Origin: Lachnospiraceae bacterium
GTDB lineage: Bacteria > Bacillota > Clostridia > Lachnospirales > Lachnospiraceae
Length of the DNA: 64,000 nt
Direction: 5' to 3'
Assembly: GCA_910576335.1 (NCBI GenBank)
Contig: CAJTIU010000013.1
Location: 84,606-148,605 of the forward strand
Shown here: piece after piece, positions 57,216-64,000 of the stretch
Position numbering within the stretch: the stretch's first letter is position 1
How the letters are laid out: every line of letters starts with the position of its first letter
Notes under the pieces: generated by a model
What the model was told of the DNA's origin: nothing
Database searches by the model: none
What the model saw: the letters and a program-made list of their open reading frames with translations, nothing else
Translations under genes and position numbers: made by a program

Positions 57216-57629
57216 ATGAAGGAATTCTGGAACACGATCCAACTTATTTTCACTGCCATCGGTGGATGGCTCGGCTGGTTCCTGGGCGGCTGTGACGGCC
57301 TGCTGTACGCGCTCGTCGTTTTTGTCGTGGTGGACTATATCACGGGCGTGATGTGTGCCGCAGCGGATAAGAAACTGTCCAGCGAGGTGGGTTTCCGGGG
57401 CATCGCAAAGAAGGTGCTGATCTTCCTGCTGGTGGGGATTGCCAACATCCTCGACGTGCAGGTCATCGGGAGCGGCTCCGTGCTGCGGACGGCAATCATC
57501 TTTTTCTATATCTCCAATGAGGGCGTGAGCCTCCTGGAGAATGCCGGACACCTTGGGCTTCCCATCCCGGAAAAGCTGAAGGAGATTTTAGAGCAGCTCC
57601 ATGAGAGGGCGGAAAAGGGGGACGAGTAA
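57216..57629 (+). CDS. Phage holin (TcdE/Bhl family)
   Basis: A 137-residue holin. Hydrophobic segments at residues ~8-45 (LIFTAIGGWLGWFLGGCDGLLYALVVFVVVDYITGVM) and ~62-105 (VLIFLLVGIANILDVQVIG, LRTAIIFFYISNEGVSLLENAG) match the class of toxin-secretion/phage-lysis holins, ending in PIPEKLKEILEQLHERAEKG. It opens the membrane for the amidase encoded next. AAAGGAGGG precedes the ATG. Confidence 0.93.
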   Translation: MKEFWNTIQLIFTAIGGWLGWFLGGCDGLLYALVVFVVVDYITGVMCAAADKKLSSEVGFRGIAKKVLIFLLVGIANILDVQVIGSGSVLRTAIIFFYISNEGVSLLENAGHLGLPIPEKLKEILEQLHERAEKGDE

Positions 57630-59129
57630 ATGAAGCTGGCAGAAAGCATCCTGACAAGGAACCCCTGCTACACGGCAGGGCGGAAGATCACGGTCAAGGG
57701 GCTGATGCTCCATTCCGTGGGCTGCCCGCAGCCGAAGGCGTCTGCCTTCATCAATTCGTGGAACAGCCCGTCCCACGGCAGTTCGTGCGTCCACGGTTTC
57801 ATTGACGGCAACGACGGCACGGTGTACCAGACGCTTCCGTGGAACCACAGGGGATGGCACTGCGGAAGCGGGAATAAAGGGAGCGGGAACAATACCCATA
57901 TCGGGGTGGAGATGTGCGAGCCTGCGTGTATCCGATACACGGCAGGCTCCAACTTTACCTGTTCCAATCTGACAGAGGCAAAAGCGGTGGCAGAGAGAAC
58001 CTATAAGGCGGCGGTGGGGCTGTTCGCAATGCTCTGCAAGAAATACGGCCTGGACCCGCTGGCGGACGGTGTGGTCATCAGCCACAGGGAAGGCCACAGC
58101 CGGGGCATTGCCAGCAACCACGGCGACCCGGAGCATTTATGGACGCAGCTTGGCATGGGGTACACCATGGATTCCTTCCGCAAAGCGATCAAGGCGGCAA
58201 TGGGCGGCGCATCCTCTGGAACGGACGGATACATGAAGATCATGGGGAATGCCACGGCAACTGCGGAACAGATGAAGGCATACCTCAAAGCGAAGAATCC
58301 GGGCGTGGCACAGTTTGTCCTTGACATGATCCCGCTGTATCTTTCGGAAGGAAAAGCGGAGGGAGTACGCGGCGACATCGCCTTTGCACAATCCTGCCTT
58401 GAGACGGGGAACTTTACCTTTTCCGGCTCTGCGGTCACGCTTTCCCAGAACAATTTCTGCGGCATGGGTGTGACTTCCAATGGTATGAAGGGAAATTCCT
58501 TTGAAACGCCGCAGATCGGCATCCGGGCGCAGGTGCAGCATTTGAAAGCCTACGCCTCCACGGACGCGCTGAAGAACGCCTGCATTGACCCGCGTTTCAA
58601 GTATGTCACGAGGGGCTGTGCGGAATATGTGGAGTGGCTTGGGCAGAAGGAGAACCCGGCCGGGAAAGGATGGGCGGCGGGGGCCGGTTACGGGGAGAAG
58701 ATCCTCTCCATCCTGAAAGGCATCCTCGGAACGGCAGGCGGCACATCAAAGCCTGCTCCCGCAGAGACCGAAGCCTGGTACCGCGTCCGGAAGTCGTGGG
58801 CGGACGCTTCCTCGCAGAAAGGGGCGTTCAAGTCGCTGGAGAATGCGAAGAAGTGTGCGGACGAACATCCGGGGCATTCCGTGTTTGATGAATCCGGGAA
58901 GGCAGTGTACACTAAGGCGGCAGCGTTCAAGCCGTACCTTGTGCGGGTATCCATCCCCGACCTGAACATCAGGCGGGGACCCGGTACGGATAAGCCAAAA
59001 ACAGGGAAGGTGACCGATGAGGGTGTGTTTACCATTGTTGAGGAAGCGGATGGCAAAGGCGCATCCAGGTGGGGGAAACTAAAATCCAACGCAGGGTGGA
59101 TCTCGCTTGATCACGCCAGCCGGATATAA
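57630..59129 (+). CDS. Endolysin: amidase plus glucosaminidase-type domain and SH3
   Basis: A 499-residue lysin that starts right after the holin stop. Residues ~1-175 form an amidase_2/PGRP domain with zinc-ligand positions in LMLHSVGC, WNHRGWHCGSG and ISHREGHSRG. Residues ~205-365 are a glucosaminidase-like domain (GDIAFAQSCLETGNFTFSGSAVTLSQNNFCGMGVTSNG). A SPOR-like segment (SLENAKKCADEHPGHSVFDESGKAVYTK) and an SH3_3 domain (VSIPDLNIRRGPGTDKPKTGKV) bind the wall. It degrades peptidoglycan at lysis. Confidence 0.93.
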   Translation: MKLAESILTRNPCYTAGRKITVKGLMLHSVGCPQPKASAFINSWNSPSHGSSCVHGFIDGNDGTVYQTLPWNHRGWHCGSGNKGSGNNTHIGVEMCEPACIRYTAGSNFTCSNLTEAKAVAERTYKAAVGLFAMLCKKYGLDPLADGVVISHREGHSRGIASNHGDPEHLWTQLGMGYTMDSFRKAIKAAMGGASSGTDGYMKIMGNATATAEQMKAYLKAKNPGVAQFVLDMIPLYLSEGKAEGVRGDIAFAQSCLETGNFTFSGSAVTLSQNNFCGMGVTSNGMKGNSFETPQIGIRAQVQHLKAYASTDALKNACIDPRFKYVTRGCAEYVEWLGQKENPAGKGWAAGAGYGEKILSILKGILGTAGGTSKPAPAETEAWYRVRKSWADASSQKGAFKSLENAKKCADEHPGHSVFDESGKAVYTKAAAFKPYLVRVSIPDLNIRRGPGTDKPKTGKVTDEGVFTIVEEADGKGASRWGKLKSNAGWISLDHASRI

Positions 59130-59141
59130 ATACAGACAGCA

Positions 59142-59182
59142 GGGCCCGCGGCATTGGAGATGATGCTGCGGGCCCATTTTTT
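59142..59182 (+). terminator. Strong terminator after the endolysin
   Basis: GGGCCCGCGGCAT and ATGCTGCGGGCCC form a 13-bp stem with one mismatch and a short loop, followed by T6. It ends the late operon. Confidence 0.85.
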
Positions 59183-59187
59183 AGTGG

Positions 59188-59336
59188 GCGTAAACTACAC
59201 AGGAAACGGATGGAAAGATTGTGCATCTTATGGCGCGGAAATGAGTGGATAATCTGCGGAACCTGATTTAACATGGCACTACCCCAAAGGGGCGCTGCCG
59301 AAAACGGCGGCAGAAAAATAAAGGAGGCACACGCTT
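59188..59336 (+). promoter_or_regulatory. Diverged leader copy G
   Basis: CGTAAACTACACA pairs with GTGCATCTTATGGCG. Then AATGAGTGGATAATCTGCGG and, after a spacer, GGCACTACCCCAAAGGGG occupy the places of the leader core and of TACTACCGAAAGGG. AAGGAGG precedes the ATG at 59337. The order of elements supports descent from the cassette leader. Confidence 0.5.
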
Positions 59337-59402
59337 ATGACAAAAAGATTCATGGAAACAGCCAATCTGCCACGTAGGGGGCGGCGGAAGGAGGGATGCT
59401 GA
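59337..59402 (+). CDS. 21-residue leader peptide-like ORF
   Basis: MTKRFMETANLPRRGRRKEGC with AAAGGAGG nine bases before the ATG. Its TGA overlaps the next start (TGATG), so it is translated in front of and coupled to the 59402 gene. Basic and too short for a domain; either a leader peptide or a tiny phage protein. Confidence 0.5.
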   Translation: MTKRFMETANLPRRGRRKEGC

Positions 59403-59680
59403 TGTTCACTGCAAGAGAACGCACACTTCTTACTTCCCCGTACTTTCGGCTCATCCGCCAGACGGATGACTTCTTTGAGATCCAGTCCAGATGCACCAAA
59501 CACTGCTGGATCGTCCAGAAACTTTCCTATGACCGGTATCCGGTCCGCATCTACCACAAGCACACGAAGGGGACAGCCTACTACCATAGGCACGGCCATG
59601 CCCACACGGTATCTTCCGCCGTCCGCCAGATCAAGAGCCACGATGTGTGGCAGCTAAACGGGAGGCGCGCCATGGCGTAA
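59402..59680 (+). CDS. Small hypothetical phage protein
   Basis: A 92-residue protein (FTARERTLLTSPYFRLIRQTDDFFEIQSRCTKHCWIVQKLSYDRYPVRIYHKHTKGTAYYHRHGHAHTV). It is His- and Tyr-rich, with a predicted beta sheet followed by a final helix. GGAGGG lies seven bases before the ATG at 59402. Such proteins are found between the lysis and recombinase modules of Clostridia prophages. A terminator follows. Confidence 0.65.
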   Translation: MFTARERTLLTSPYFRLIRQTDDFFEIQSRCTKHCWIVQKLSYDRYPVRIYHKHTKGTAYYHRHGHAHTVSSAVRQIKSHDVWQLNGRRAMA

Positions 59681-59701
59681 AGGCCGGCGCGAATAGTGAC
59701 A

Positions 59702-59727
59702 AGCCCACGGTATTTAGTGGGCTTTTT
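59702..59727 (+). terminator. Rho-independent terminator
   Basis: AGCCCAC and GTGGGCT pair around eight bases and are followed by T4-5. It ends the small-gene unit before the recombinase module. Confidence 0.8.
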
Positions 59728-59741
59728 CATGTGAAGAAAAA

Positions 59742-59770
59742 TCCGTCCAAAAACAAAAATCACGTCCATA
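59742..59770 (-). repeat. Fourth copy of the 29-bp early-region repeat
   Basis: On the - strand it reads TATGGACGT-N11-TTGGACGGA, equal in length and in both ends (one or two base differences) to the three copies at 26397-26602. It lies 68 bases before the first gene of the recombinase operon, so the same factor may control early genes and recombination. Confidence 0.75.
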
Positions 59771-59837
59771 GGAAGTTGAAAGGGATACCGGATAACGATG
59801 GATATGGTTCCCTTCCAATCGTTTATGGAGGTGTGCT

Positions 59838-60263
59838 ATGACCGAAGGACAGAAAACACAGATTGCAAATCTAAGGGGCGAAGGTTATGGGTATGTGAGG
59901 ATTGCACAGGCTCTCGGTATATCAGAAAATACAGTGAAATCATTTTGCAGGAGGAAGAAGCTTACCGGGAAAGCGGATTCCCAGACCATGTTGGCCATGG
60001 CCAGGGACGGGAATCATTTCTGCCTTTGCTGTGGGAAAGAGGTGGCGCAGACTCCTGGGAGGAAGGAGAAAAAGTTCTGCTCGGACAGATGCCGGAACAA
60101 ATGGTGGAACAGTCACCTTGACCGGGTAAAGCGTAAAGCCAACTACGAGTTTATCTGCCCGCAGTGCAGAAAGCCGTTCACAGCCTACGGCAATGCAAAA
60201 AGGAAATACTGCAGCCATGAGTGCTATATTGCCCACAGGTTTGGGGGTGGCGCGGATGACTGA
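59838..60263 (+). CDS. Helix-turn-helix and double zinc-finger protein of the recombinase operon
   Basis: A 141-residue protein. The N-terminus is a resolvase/sigma-type helix-turn-helix (IANLRGEGYGYVRIAQALGISENTVKSFCRRK). Two zinc modules follow: CLCCGKEVAQ...KKFCSDRCRNKWW and CPQCRKPFTAYGNAKRKYCSHECYIAHR. Proteins of this design are regularly encoded just before large serine recombinases in Clostridia and may regulate them or act at att sites. GGAGG precedes the ATG. Confidence 0.8.
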   Translation: MTEGQKTQIANLRGEGYGYVRIAQALGISENTVKSFCRRKKLTGKADSQTMLAMARDGNHFCLCCGKEVAQTPGRKEKKFCSDRCRNKWWNSHLDRVKRKANYEFICPQCRKPFTAYGNAKRKYCSHECYIAHRFGGGADD

Positions 60264-60441
60264 AGAGCAGTTCAGGGCTGAAAAGTTGTACCAGACGACC
60301 ATGAATGTGGCGGGGAGGATGCTTTCGCAGGGGCTGATCTCGGAGGAAGAGTATTGTCAGATTGATACAATCTTTCTGGAGAAATACCGCCCCGTTTTCG
60401 GCACATTATTTTCCGCTATGCCGTTGACTTCCAGGGCGTAA
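60256..60441 (+). CDS. SHOCT-like small protein
   Basis: A 61-residue protein: MTEEQFRAEKLYQTTMNVAGRMLSQGLISEEEYCQIDTIFLEKYRPVFGTL. The helix pair with GLISEEEY resembles a SHOCT domain, an oligomerisation module. It overlaps the zinc-finger gene by eight bases and precedes the recombinase; this three-gene order is common in such prophages. Confidence 0.8.
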   Translation: MTEEQFRAEKLYQTTMNVAGRMLSQGLISEEEYCQIDTIFLEKYRPVFGTLFSAMPLTSRA

Positions 60442-60475
60442 AGAGTGATGTATGGTAGCGGAAAGGAGTGATTTC

Positions 60476-62248
60476 ATGGCGAAGATCAGAAAGATTGGGC
60501 AGACGGTGCCAGCTATCGCGCCCAGGAAAAAAGTGGCCGCTTACGCCCGTGTGTCTGTGGAAAGCGAGAGGATGAGCCATTCCCTATCCGCACAGGTCAG
60601 CTATTACAGCGCGCTGATCCAGCGTAACCCTGACTGGGAATACGCCGGGGTATATGCGGATTACGGGATCTCCGGCACTGGTACGGCCAGGAGGGACGAA
60701 TTCAGGAAAATGGTAGAGGATGCGGATGCCGGGAAAATCGACATCATCCTCACCAAGTCGATACAGCGTTTTGCGAGGAATACGGTTGACCTTCTGAAGA
60801 CTGTACGGCATCTGAAAAGTATCGGCGTGGAAGTGAGGTTTGAAAAGGAAGGGATAAGCTCCATGAGCGGCGACGGCGAACTGATGCTGACTATCCTCGC
60901 GTCCTTTGCCCAGGAGGAGAGCCGATCCATCAGCGATAATGTGAAGTGGGGCACCCGCAAGCGGATGGCGGAGGGAATCCCCAACGGGCGTTTCCGGGTA
61001 TATGGTTACCGATGGGAGGGGGACGCACTGGCCATTGTGCCGGAGGAAGCGGCGGTGGTCCGCAGGATTTTCCAGAACTTCCTTGACGGGAAGTCAAGGC
61101 TGGAAACGGAGAGGGAGTTTGCCGCCGAGGGCATAACCACGAGGGATGGCTGCCGCTGGGTGGATTCCAATCTCAAGGTTGTCCTTACGAACATCACTTA
61201 TACGGGCAGCCTGCTCTTGCAGAAAGAGTTTATCGCAGACCCCATCACCAAGCACAGGAAGAAGAACCGGGGCGAGCTTCCACAATATTATGTGGAGGAC
61301 ACGCATCCCGCCATCATTGATAAGGCCACTTTTGATTATGTGCAGGCGGAGATGGAACGCCGCAGGGAACTTGGCGCGCTGGCGAACAAGAGCCTCAATA
61401 CCTGCTGCTTTACAGGGAAGGTCAAGTGCCCTCATTGCGGCGTCAGCTATATGCACAACAGGCGCACGGACAGAGGATTGATGGAGTTTTGGAACTGCGG
61501 CAGCAAAAAGAAAAAGAAGGTCGGCGCTGGCTGTCCGGTAGGAGGGACGATCAACCACCAGAACCTTATGAAAGCCTGTGCGGATGTTCTGGGGACGGAG
61601 GAGTTTGATGAGGATGTGTTCCTTGACAGGGTTGACCATATAGAGGTGCCGGAGAAATACACGCTCGAATTCTTCTTTAAAGACGGGAACCGTATAACCA
61701 GGGACTGTCCGAACACAGGACACCAGGACTGCTGGACGGCGGAATACCGTGCCGCCACATCTGAGAAAAGGCGGAAATATGGGACGAACCCCAAGGGCGC
61801 GACCTGCTTCACAGGCAGGATTAAATGCGCCGAGTGCGGGAACAATTACCGCCAGCAGACGAGGAAGCGGAAGAATGGTGAAAAGTACCATATGTTTTCC
61901 TGCGCCACCACAAACACCTGTGGGAACAACAGCATCCATGAAGACGACCTCCAGAGGCTTTCTGCCGAAGCCATGGGGCTTGATGCATTCGATGCATCGG
62001 CTTTTTCTGAGAGGATTGACCATGTTGTGATTTCCAAAGGCGGCAGGATCGCATTCCATTTCAAAGGTGGCGGGCTTCATGAGGCTTCCTACAGCACTAA
62101 GCGCAGGGCACAGCCGTGGACGGAAGAGCGCCGAAAAAAACAGGCAAAGGCGGTCAGGGACAGCTTTACCGGGGAACGGCGGCAGAAGATGAGCGAAAGC
62201 ATGAAGCGTCTCAGGAAGGAGCGTGGGGACGGATGGCGAAGAGAGTGA
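60476..62248 (+). CDS. Large serine recombinase
   Basis: A 590-residue large serine recombinase. The catalytic domain has the nucleophile in KKVAAYARVSVESERM, then ITKSIQRFARNTVDLLKTVRHL and LTILASFAQEESRSIS. The Recombinase domain (RFRVYGYRWEGDALAIVPEEAAVVRRIFQNFLDGKS) and a zinc-ribbon C-terminus (KVKCPHCGVSYMHNRR and RIKCAECGNNYRQQTRKR) follow. I choose the ATG at 60476 behind AAAGGAGTG, not the ATG eight codons upstream. It overlaps the second recombinase by 16 bases. It likely integrates or excises the prophage. Confidence 0.93.
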   Translation: MAKIRKIGQTVPAIAPRKKVAAYARVSVESERMSHSLSAQVSYYSALIQRNPDWEYAGVYADYGISGTGTARRDEFRKMVEDADAGKIDIILTKSIQRFARNTVDLLKTVRHLKSIGVEVRFEKEGISSMSGDGELMLTILASFAQEESRSISDNVKWGTRKRMAEGIPNGRFRVYGYRWEGDALAIVPEEAAVVRRIFQNFLDGKSRLETEREFAAEGITTRDGCRWVDSNLKVVLTNITYTGSLLLQKEFIADPITKHRKKNRGELPQYYVEDTHPAIIDKATFDYVQAEMERRRELGALANKSLNTCCFTGKVKCPHCGVSYMHNRRTDRGLMEFWNCGSKKKKKVGAGCPVGGTINHQNLMKACADVLGTEEFDEDVFLDRVDHIEVPEKYTLEFFFKDGNRITRDCPNTGHQDCWTAEYRAATSEKRRKYGTNPKGATCFTGRIKCAECGNNYRQQTRKRKNGEKYHMFSCATTNTCGNNSIHEDDLQRLSAEAMGLDAFDASAFSERIDHVVISKGGRIAFHFKGGGLHEASYSTKRRAQPWTEERRKKQAKAVRDSFTGERRQKMSESMKRLRKERGDGWRRE

Positions 62249-62988
62249 CGACAATACCAGCGACGGTAAAAAAATATACGGCCGAGCCGCTGGCCGGGAC
62301 GAAAAAGCGGCGCGTAGCGGGATATGCCCGTGTCAGCACCGACCATGAGGACCAGGTCACAAGCTACGAGGCGCAGGTAGACTATTATACCAGTTATATC
62401 CAGGGGCGTGACGATTGGGAATTTGCCGGGATATATACGGATGAAGGCATCAGCGCAACTTCCACCAAAAAGCGGGAAGGCTTTAAAACCATGATTGCCG
62501 ACGCGAAAGCCGGAAAAATAGACCTCATCATCACCAAGTCGGTCAGCCGTTTTGCGAGGAACACAGTAGACAGCCTTACGACAGTCCGGGAGCTGAAGGA
62601 CAGGGGCATTGAGATATATTTCGAGAAAGAGAACATCTGGACGCTGGATTCCAAGGGGGAGCTGCTGATCACAATCATGTCCTCGCTGGCGCAGGAGGAG
62701 AGCCGCTCCATTTCGGAAAATGTCACCTGGGGGCAGAGGAAGAGGTTTGCCGATGGAAAAGTCAGTTTTGCTTACAGCCGGGTTCTTGGCCTGGATAAAG
62801 GGCCGGACGGCAGGATCGTGGTGAATCCCCAGGAAGCTGAAACAGTGCGGCTGATATTCAGCTTATTCCTCGAAGGGCTTTCGCCCCATTCCATTGCGGC
62901 GGAGCTTACCAGGCGCGGCATCAAGACACCGGGCGGGAAAGATGTGTGGAACCAGCAGACGGTGCGCCGGATGCTTTCCAACGCCTGA
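62233..62988 (+). CDS. Second serine recombinase, C-terminally truncated
   Basis: A 251-residue protein with an intact resolvase domain (RRVAGYARVSTDHEDQVTSYEAQVDYY, ITKSVSRFARNTVDSLTTVREL, IMSSLAQEESRSISENVTWGQRKRF) and the start of the Recombinase domain (GIKTPGGKDVWNQQTVRRMLSN). In full-length relatives the sequence goes on with about 250 more residues, including zinc ribbon and coiled coil. Here it stops one codon later. The break may be the element junction or a deletion end. It is coupled to the first recombinase. Confidence 0.85.
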   Translation: MAKRVTTIPATVKKYTAEPLAGTKKRRVAGYARVSTDHEDQVTSYEAQVDYYTSYIQGRDDWEFAGIYTDEGISATSTKKREGFKTMIADAKAGKIDLIITKSVSRFARNTVDSLTTVRELKDRGIEIYFEKENIWTLDSKGELLITIMSSLAQEESRSISENVTWGQRKRFADGKVSFAYSRVLGLDKGPDGRIVVNPQEAETVRLIFSLFLEGLSPHSIAAELTRRGIKTPGGKDVWNQQTVRRMLSNA

Positions 62989-62993
62989 GTTAT

Positions 62994-63057
62994 AATAAGC
63001 ATAACCTTAGAAAAGCTAGGAAACATAAGGCTTTCACCGGTTATGCTTATTTTTTTA
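62994..63057 (+). terminator. Long-stem terminator after the recombinases
   Basis: AATAAGCATAACC and GGTTATGCTTATT form a perfect 13-bp stem around ~32 bases that contain a second small hairpin, followed by T7. It directly follows the truncated recombinase. The AT-rich composition differs from the GC-rich gene before it, consistent with a junction here. Confidence 0.75.
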
Positions 63058-63088
63058 TCTACACAAACTCAGACGCGAGGAGGTACAA

Positions 63089-63340
63089 ATGGATACTAGA
63101 AAATTAACAGTTTATGCGGGAAGCGGGAAAAATTACGACCCAATGTCCAAAATCATTCTGCAAGGGAGATGGTTAGAGGATTTAGGGTTTTCCATCGGTG
63201 ATAAAGTGACGGTTGCCTGTCAGCAGGGCAAACTCGTTATTGAACGCGCCACGGATGGACAAGCGCGGCAGGAGGTTCCGGGAACGGCACAGCAGGCTGG
63301 CAAACGCCAGGGGAAGGGGAATACATATGGCAGACATTAA
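63089..63340 (+). CDS. SymE family toxin-like protein
   Basis: An 83-residue SymE-family protein (RKLTVYAGSGKNYDPMSKIILQGRWLEDLGFSIGDKVTVACQQGKLVIER), an AbrB-like fold core. The C-terminus is a Gln/Gly/Arg-rich tail. GAGGAGG precedes the ATG. Its stop overlaps the DUF5348 start. It is related to the protein at 56595-56966. In Clostridia elements this pair precedes parA-like genes, as here. Confidence 0.85.
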   Translation: MDTRKLTVYAGSGKNYDPMSKIILQGRWLEDLGFSIGDKVTVACQQGKLVIERATDGQARQEVPGTAQQAGKRQGKGNTYGRH

Positions 63341-63773
63341 AAAAGTATTTGACGAGACATTGAAGCTGGATCGGGGCATTCAGAGCCTGCTGTCATTCTC
63401 CGCTTTTGAGCGCAATGGCGATCTTAGTGGCCTGCATATTGATTTTGAGGACAGTGAGCAGCTGTTCCTTACGGAAGAACTCAGGGAAATCATGGAAAAA
63501 CTTTCCGATGTGCATTTCCGGCTGAAATACCTTTCACGCCCTGTCAGGGAAACAGGCCGCCTGCATAAGAACCGGAGCGGCAGGTATGAAACGGCAAGCG
63601 GCCATTATTATACCAGCGGCCAGGGAATCGAAGCCCTGATTACAGACGGATACCCGGAAGTGGCATATTGGGTATGGACAAGGGTGGAGCATAACGGGAA
63701 TGATTATTATTTGGTGGGGCATAAAGATGTCAGCATGGACGGGCTGACCGTGCGAGTAAGGGAGGGGGTGTAA
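63327..63773 (+). CDS. DUF5348 protein
   Basis: A 148-residue protein. The N-terminal half is helical (KKVFDETLKLDRGIQSLLSFSAFER...LTEELREIMEKLSDVHFRLKYL). The C-terminal half is DUF5348: VRETGRLHKNRSGRYETASGHYYTSGQGIEALI, then EVAYWVWTRVEHNGNDYYLVGHKDVSMDGLTVRVRE. Commonly found with SymE genes in integrative elements of Clostridia. Function unknown. Confidence 0.85.
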   Translation: MADIKKVFDETLKLDRGIQSLLSFSAFERNGDLSGLHIDFEDSEQLFLTEELREIMEKLSDVHFRLKYLSRPVRETGRLHKNRSGRYETASGHYYTSGQGIEALITDGYPEVAYWVWTRVEHNGNDYYLVGHKDVSMDGLTVRVREGV

Positions 63774-63775
63774 CA

Positions 63776-63835
63776 ATGGGAGCGACAATTTATTGTCTGT
63801 GTAACCAAAAAGGCGGATGCGCTTATGAAAAGTAA
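63776..63835 (+). pseudogene. parA: parA-like gene start, truncated in the P-loop
   Basis: Only 19 codons remain: MGATIYCLCNQKGGCAYEK. The first 14 residues match the start of ParA/Soj ATPases up to the deviant Walker A (normally KGGxGKTTT). The frame then leaves homology exactly after KGG and stops. A perfect 13-bp inverted repeat begins four bases after the stop, so an inserted element probably cut the gene. Confidence 0.7.
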
Positions 63836-63838
63836 GTT

Positions 63839-63907
63839 ATTATGCAAAGTTGAGCCTTCACTTTTGCTGATTTTATAGGGTATAGGCTCTTTTGAACTTT
63901 GCATAAT
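63839..63907. repeat. Inverted repeat hairpin at the end of an inserted element
   Basis: ATTATGCAAAGTT (63839-63851) and AACTTTGCATAAT (63895-63907) are perfect complements. GAGCC (63852-63856) and GGCTC (63885-63889) extend the stem after a five-base bulge. It lies between the broken parA start and the end of a - strand gene, as expected for the terminal structure of a mobile element. Confidence 0.65.
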
Positions 63908-63920
63908 CAGGGGTAAACCC

Positions 63921-64000
63921 TTACAAAGATTTCAACCAATCAAGAAGGTCTTTATCCTTTTTCCACGCTGGCAGTTCGTCAGATGATGGACTGTTGTAAG
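63921..64000 (-). CDS. 3'-end of a recombinase/transposase-like gene (partial)
   Basis: The last 26 codons of a - strand gene lie at the window edge: ..SPSSDELPAWKKDKDLLDWLKSL and a stop at 63921-63923. The LPAWKK and final helix resemble the C-termini of tyrosine recombinases of transposon type (Tn554-like). The call rests on a short stretch and on the adjacent element-end hairpin. Confidence 0.4.
   Translation of the reverse strand, partial: YNSPSSDELPAWKKDKDLLDWLKSL

Larger units (their letters stand above)
21909..62990. mobile_element. Siphovirus-type prophage
   Basis: Replication, packaging, head, tail, lysis and recombinase modules are all present in a coherent order. The base composition is visibly GC-richer than on both sides, with switches near 21.9 and 63.0 kb. 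No structural gene appears broken apart from the second recombinase, so the phage could be functional if the first recombinase suffices. Exact att sites were not found: I see no direct repeat shared by the two edges. Confidence 0.8.

Noticed and set aside
63055..63088. ATCTACACAAAC before the SymE gene as a tenth leader copy
   Set aside because: Only the left arm resembles the leader; core boxes and right arm are absent, so chance cannot be excluded.
1..64000. tRNA, rRNA, retron or diversity-generating retroelement
   Set aside because: No cloverleaf, reverse transcriptase or template/variable repeat pair was seen on either strand.

Overview
The window is a mosaic of mobile DNA from a low-to-mid-GC Clostridia genome, most likely Lachnospiraceae or a close relative. 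This is inferred from family content (MobV relaxase with TnpV, DUF5348/SymE pairs, paired large serine recombinases, DUF2800/DUF2815 phage replication genes). No chromosomal housekeeping gene, rRNA or tRNA is visible, so the genus cannot be fixed.

Left part (1-21.9 kb, AT-rich). After a KilA-N protein comes an integrative mobilizable element: XRE regulator, excisionase-like protein and tyrosine integrase (1.4-3.4 kb), MobC-like protein, CHC2 primase, VapE helicase, ParM/ParR-like partition pair with a candidate centromere, a palindrome-rich oriT-like region, MobV relaxase and TnpV (3.4-9.4 kb). Behind it lies a defence cargo: a broken hsdM; a 5-methylcytosine methyltransferase with an OGG-type DNA glycosylase on the + strand; and facing them a long - strand operon holding a three-gene ABC-3C conflict system (19.4-16.2 kb), a small XRE regulator, an AlkA-type glycosylase, an unknown protein and a SacI-family restriction endonuclease. 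The likely reading is a SacI-like restriction-modification system bracketed by two base-excision glycosylases and coupled to ABC-3C.

Middle and right part (21.9-63 kb, clearly GC-richer) is an almost complete siphovirus-type prophage. A - strand replication block (small proteins, DUF2800, DUF2815, a small membrane protein, family A DNA polymerase) diverges from a + strand block (helicase-primase, VRR-NUC, SNF2-like helicase, ArpU-like factor, HNH nuclease, small terminase). Two DNA methyltransferases and an array of small accessory gene cassettes follow, then the large terminase, portal, ClpP-type protease, HK97 capsid, head-tail joining and tail genes with a -1 frameshifted tail chaperone, tape measure, baseplate/fibre proteins, holin and amidase, and a recombinase module with two serine recombinases, the second truncated.

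The most unusual feature is the cassette array at 36.4-44 kb. Most transcription units there (amidoligase/gamma-glutamylcyclotransferase group and several unknown small proteins) are preceded by a conserved leader of about 130 bp carrying a covarying hairpin, a fixed promoter-like core and a conserved 5' UTR. Diverged copies precede a SymE-like gene on the opposite strand (57 kb) and a small operon at 59.3 kb, so the element marks individual accessory units across the phage. A separate 29-bp repeat occurs three times in the divergent early control region and once before the recombinase module.

The last kilobase is another accessory segment: SymE-like toxin, DUF5348 protein, and a parA start broken inside its P-loop at a perfect 13-bp inverted repeat, followed by the end of a recombinase-like gene on the - strand.
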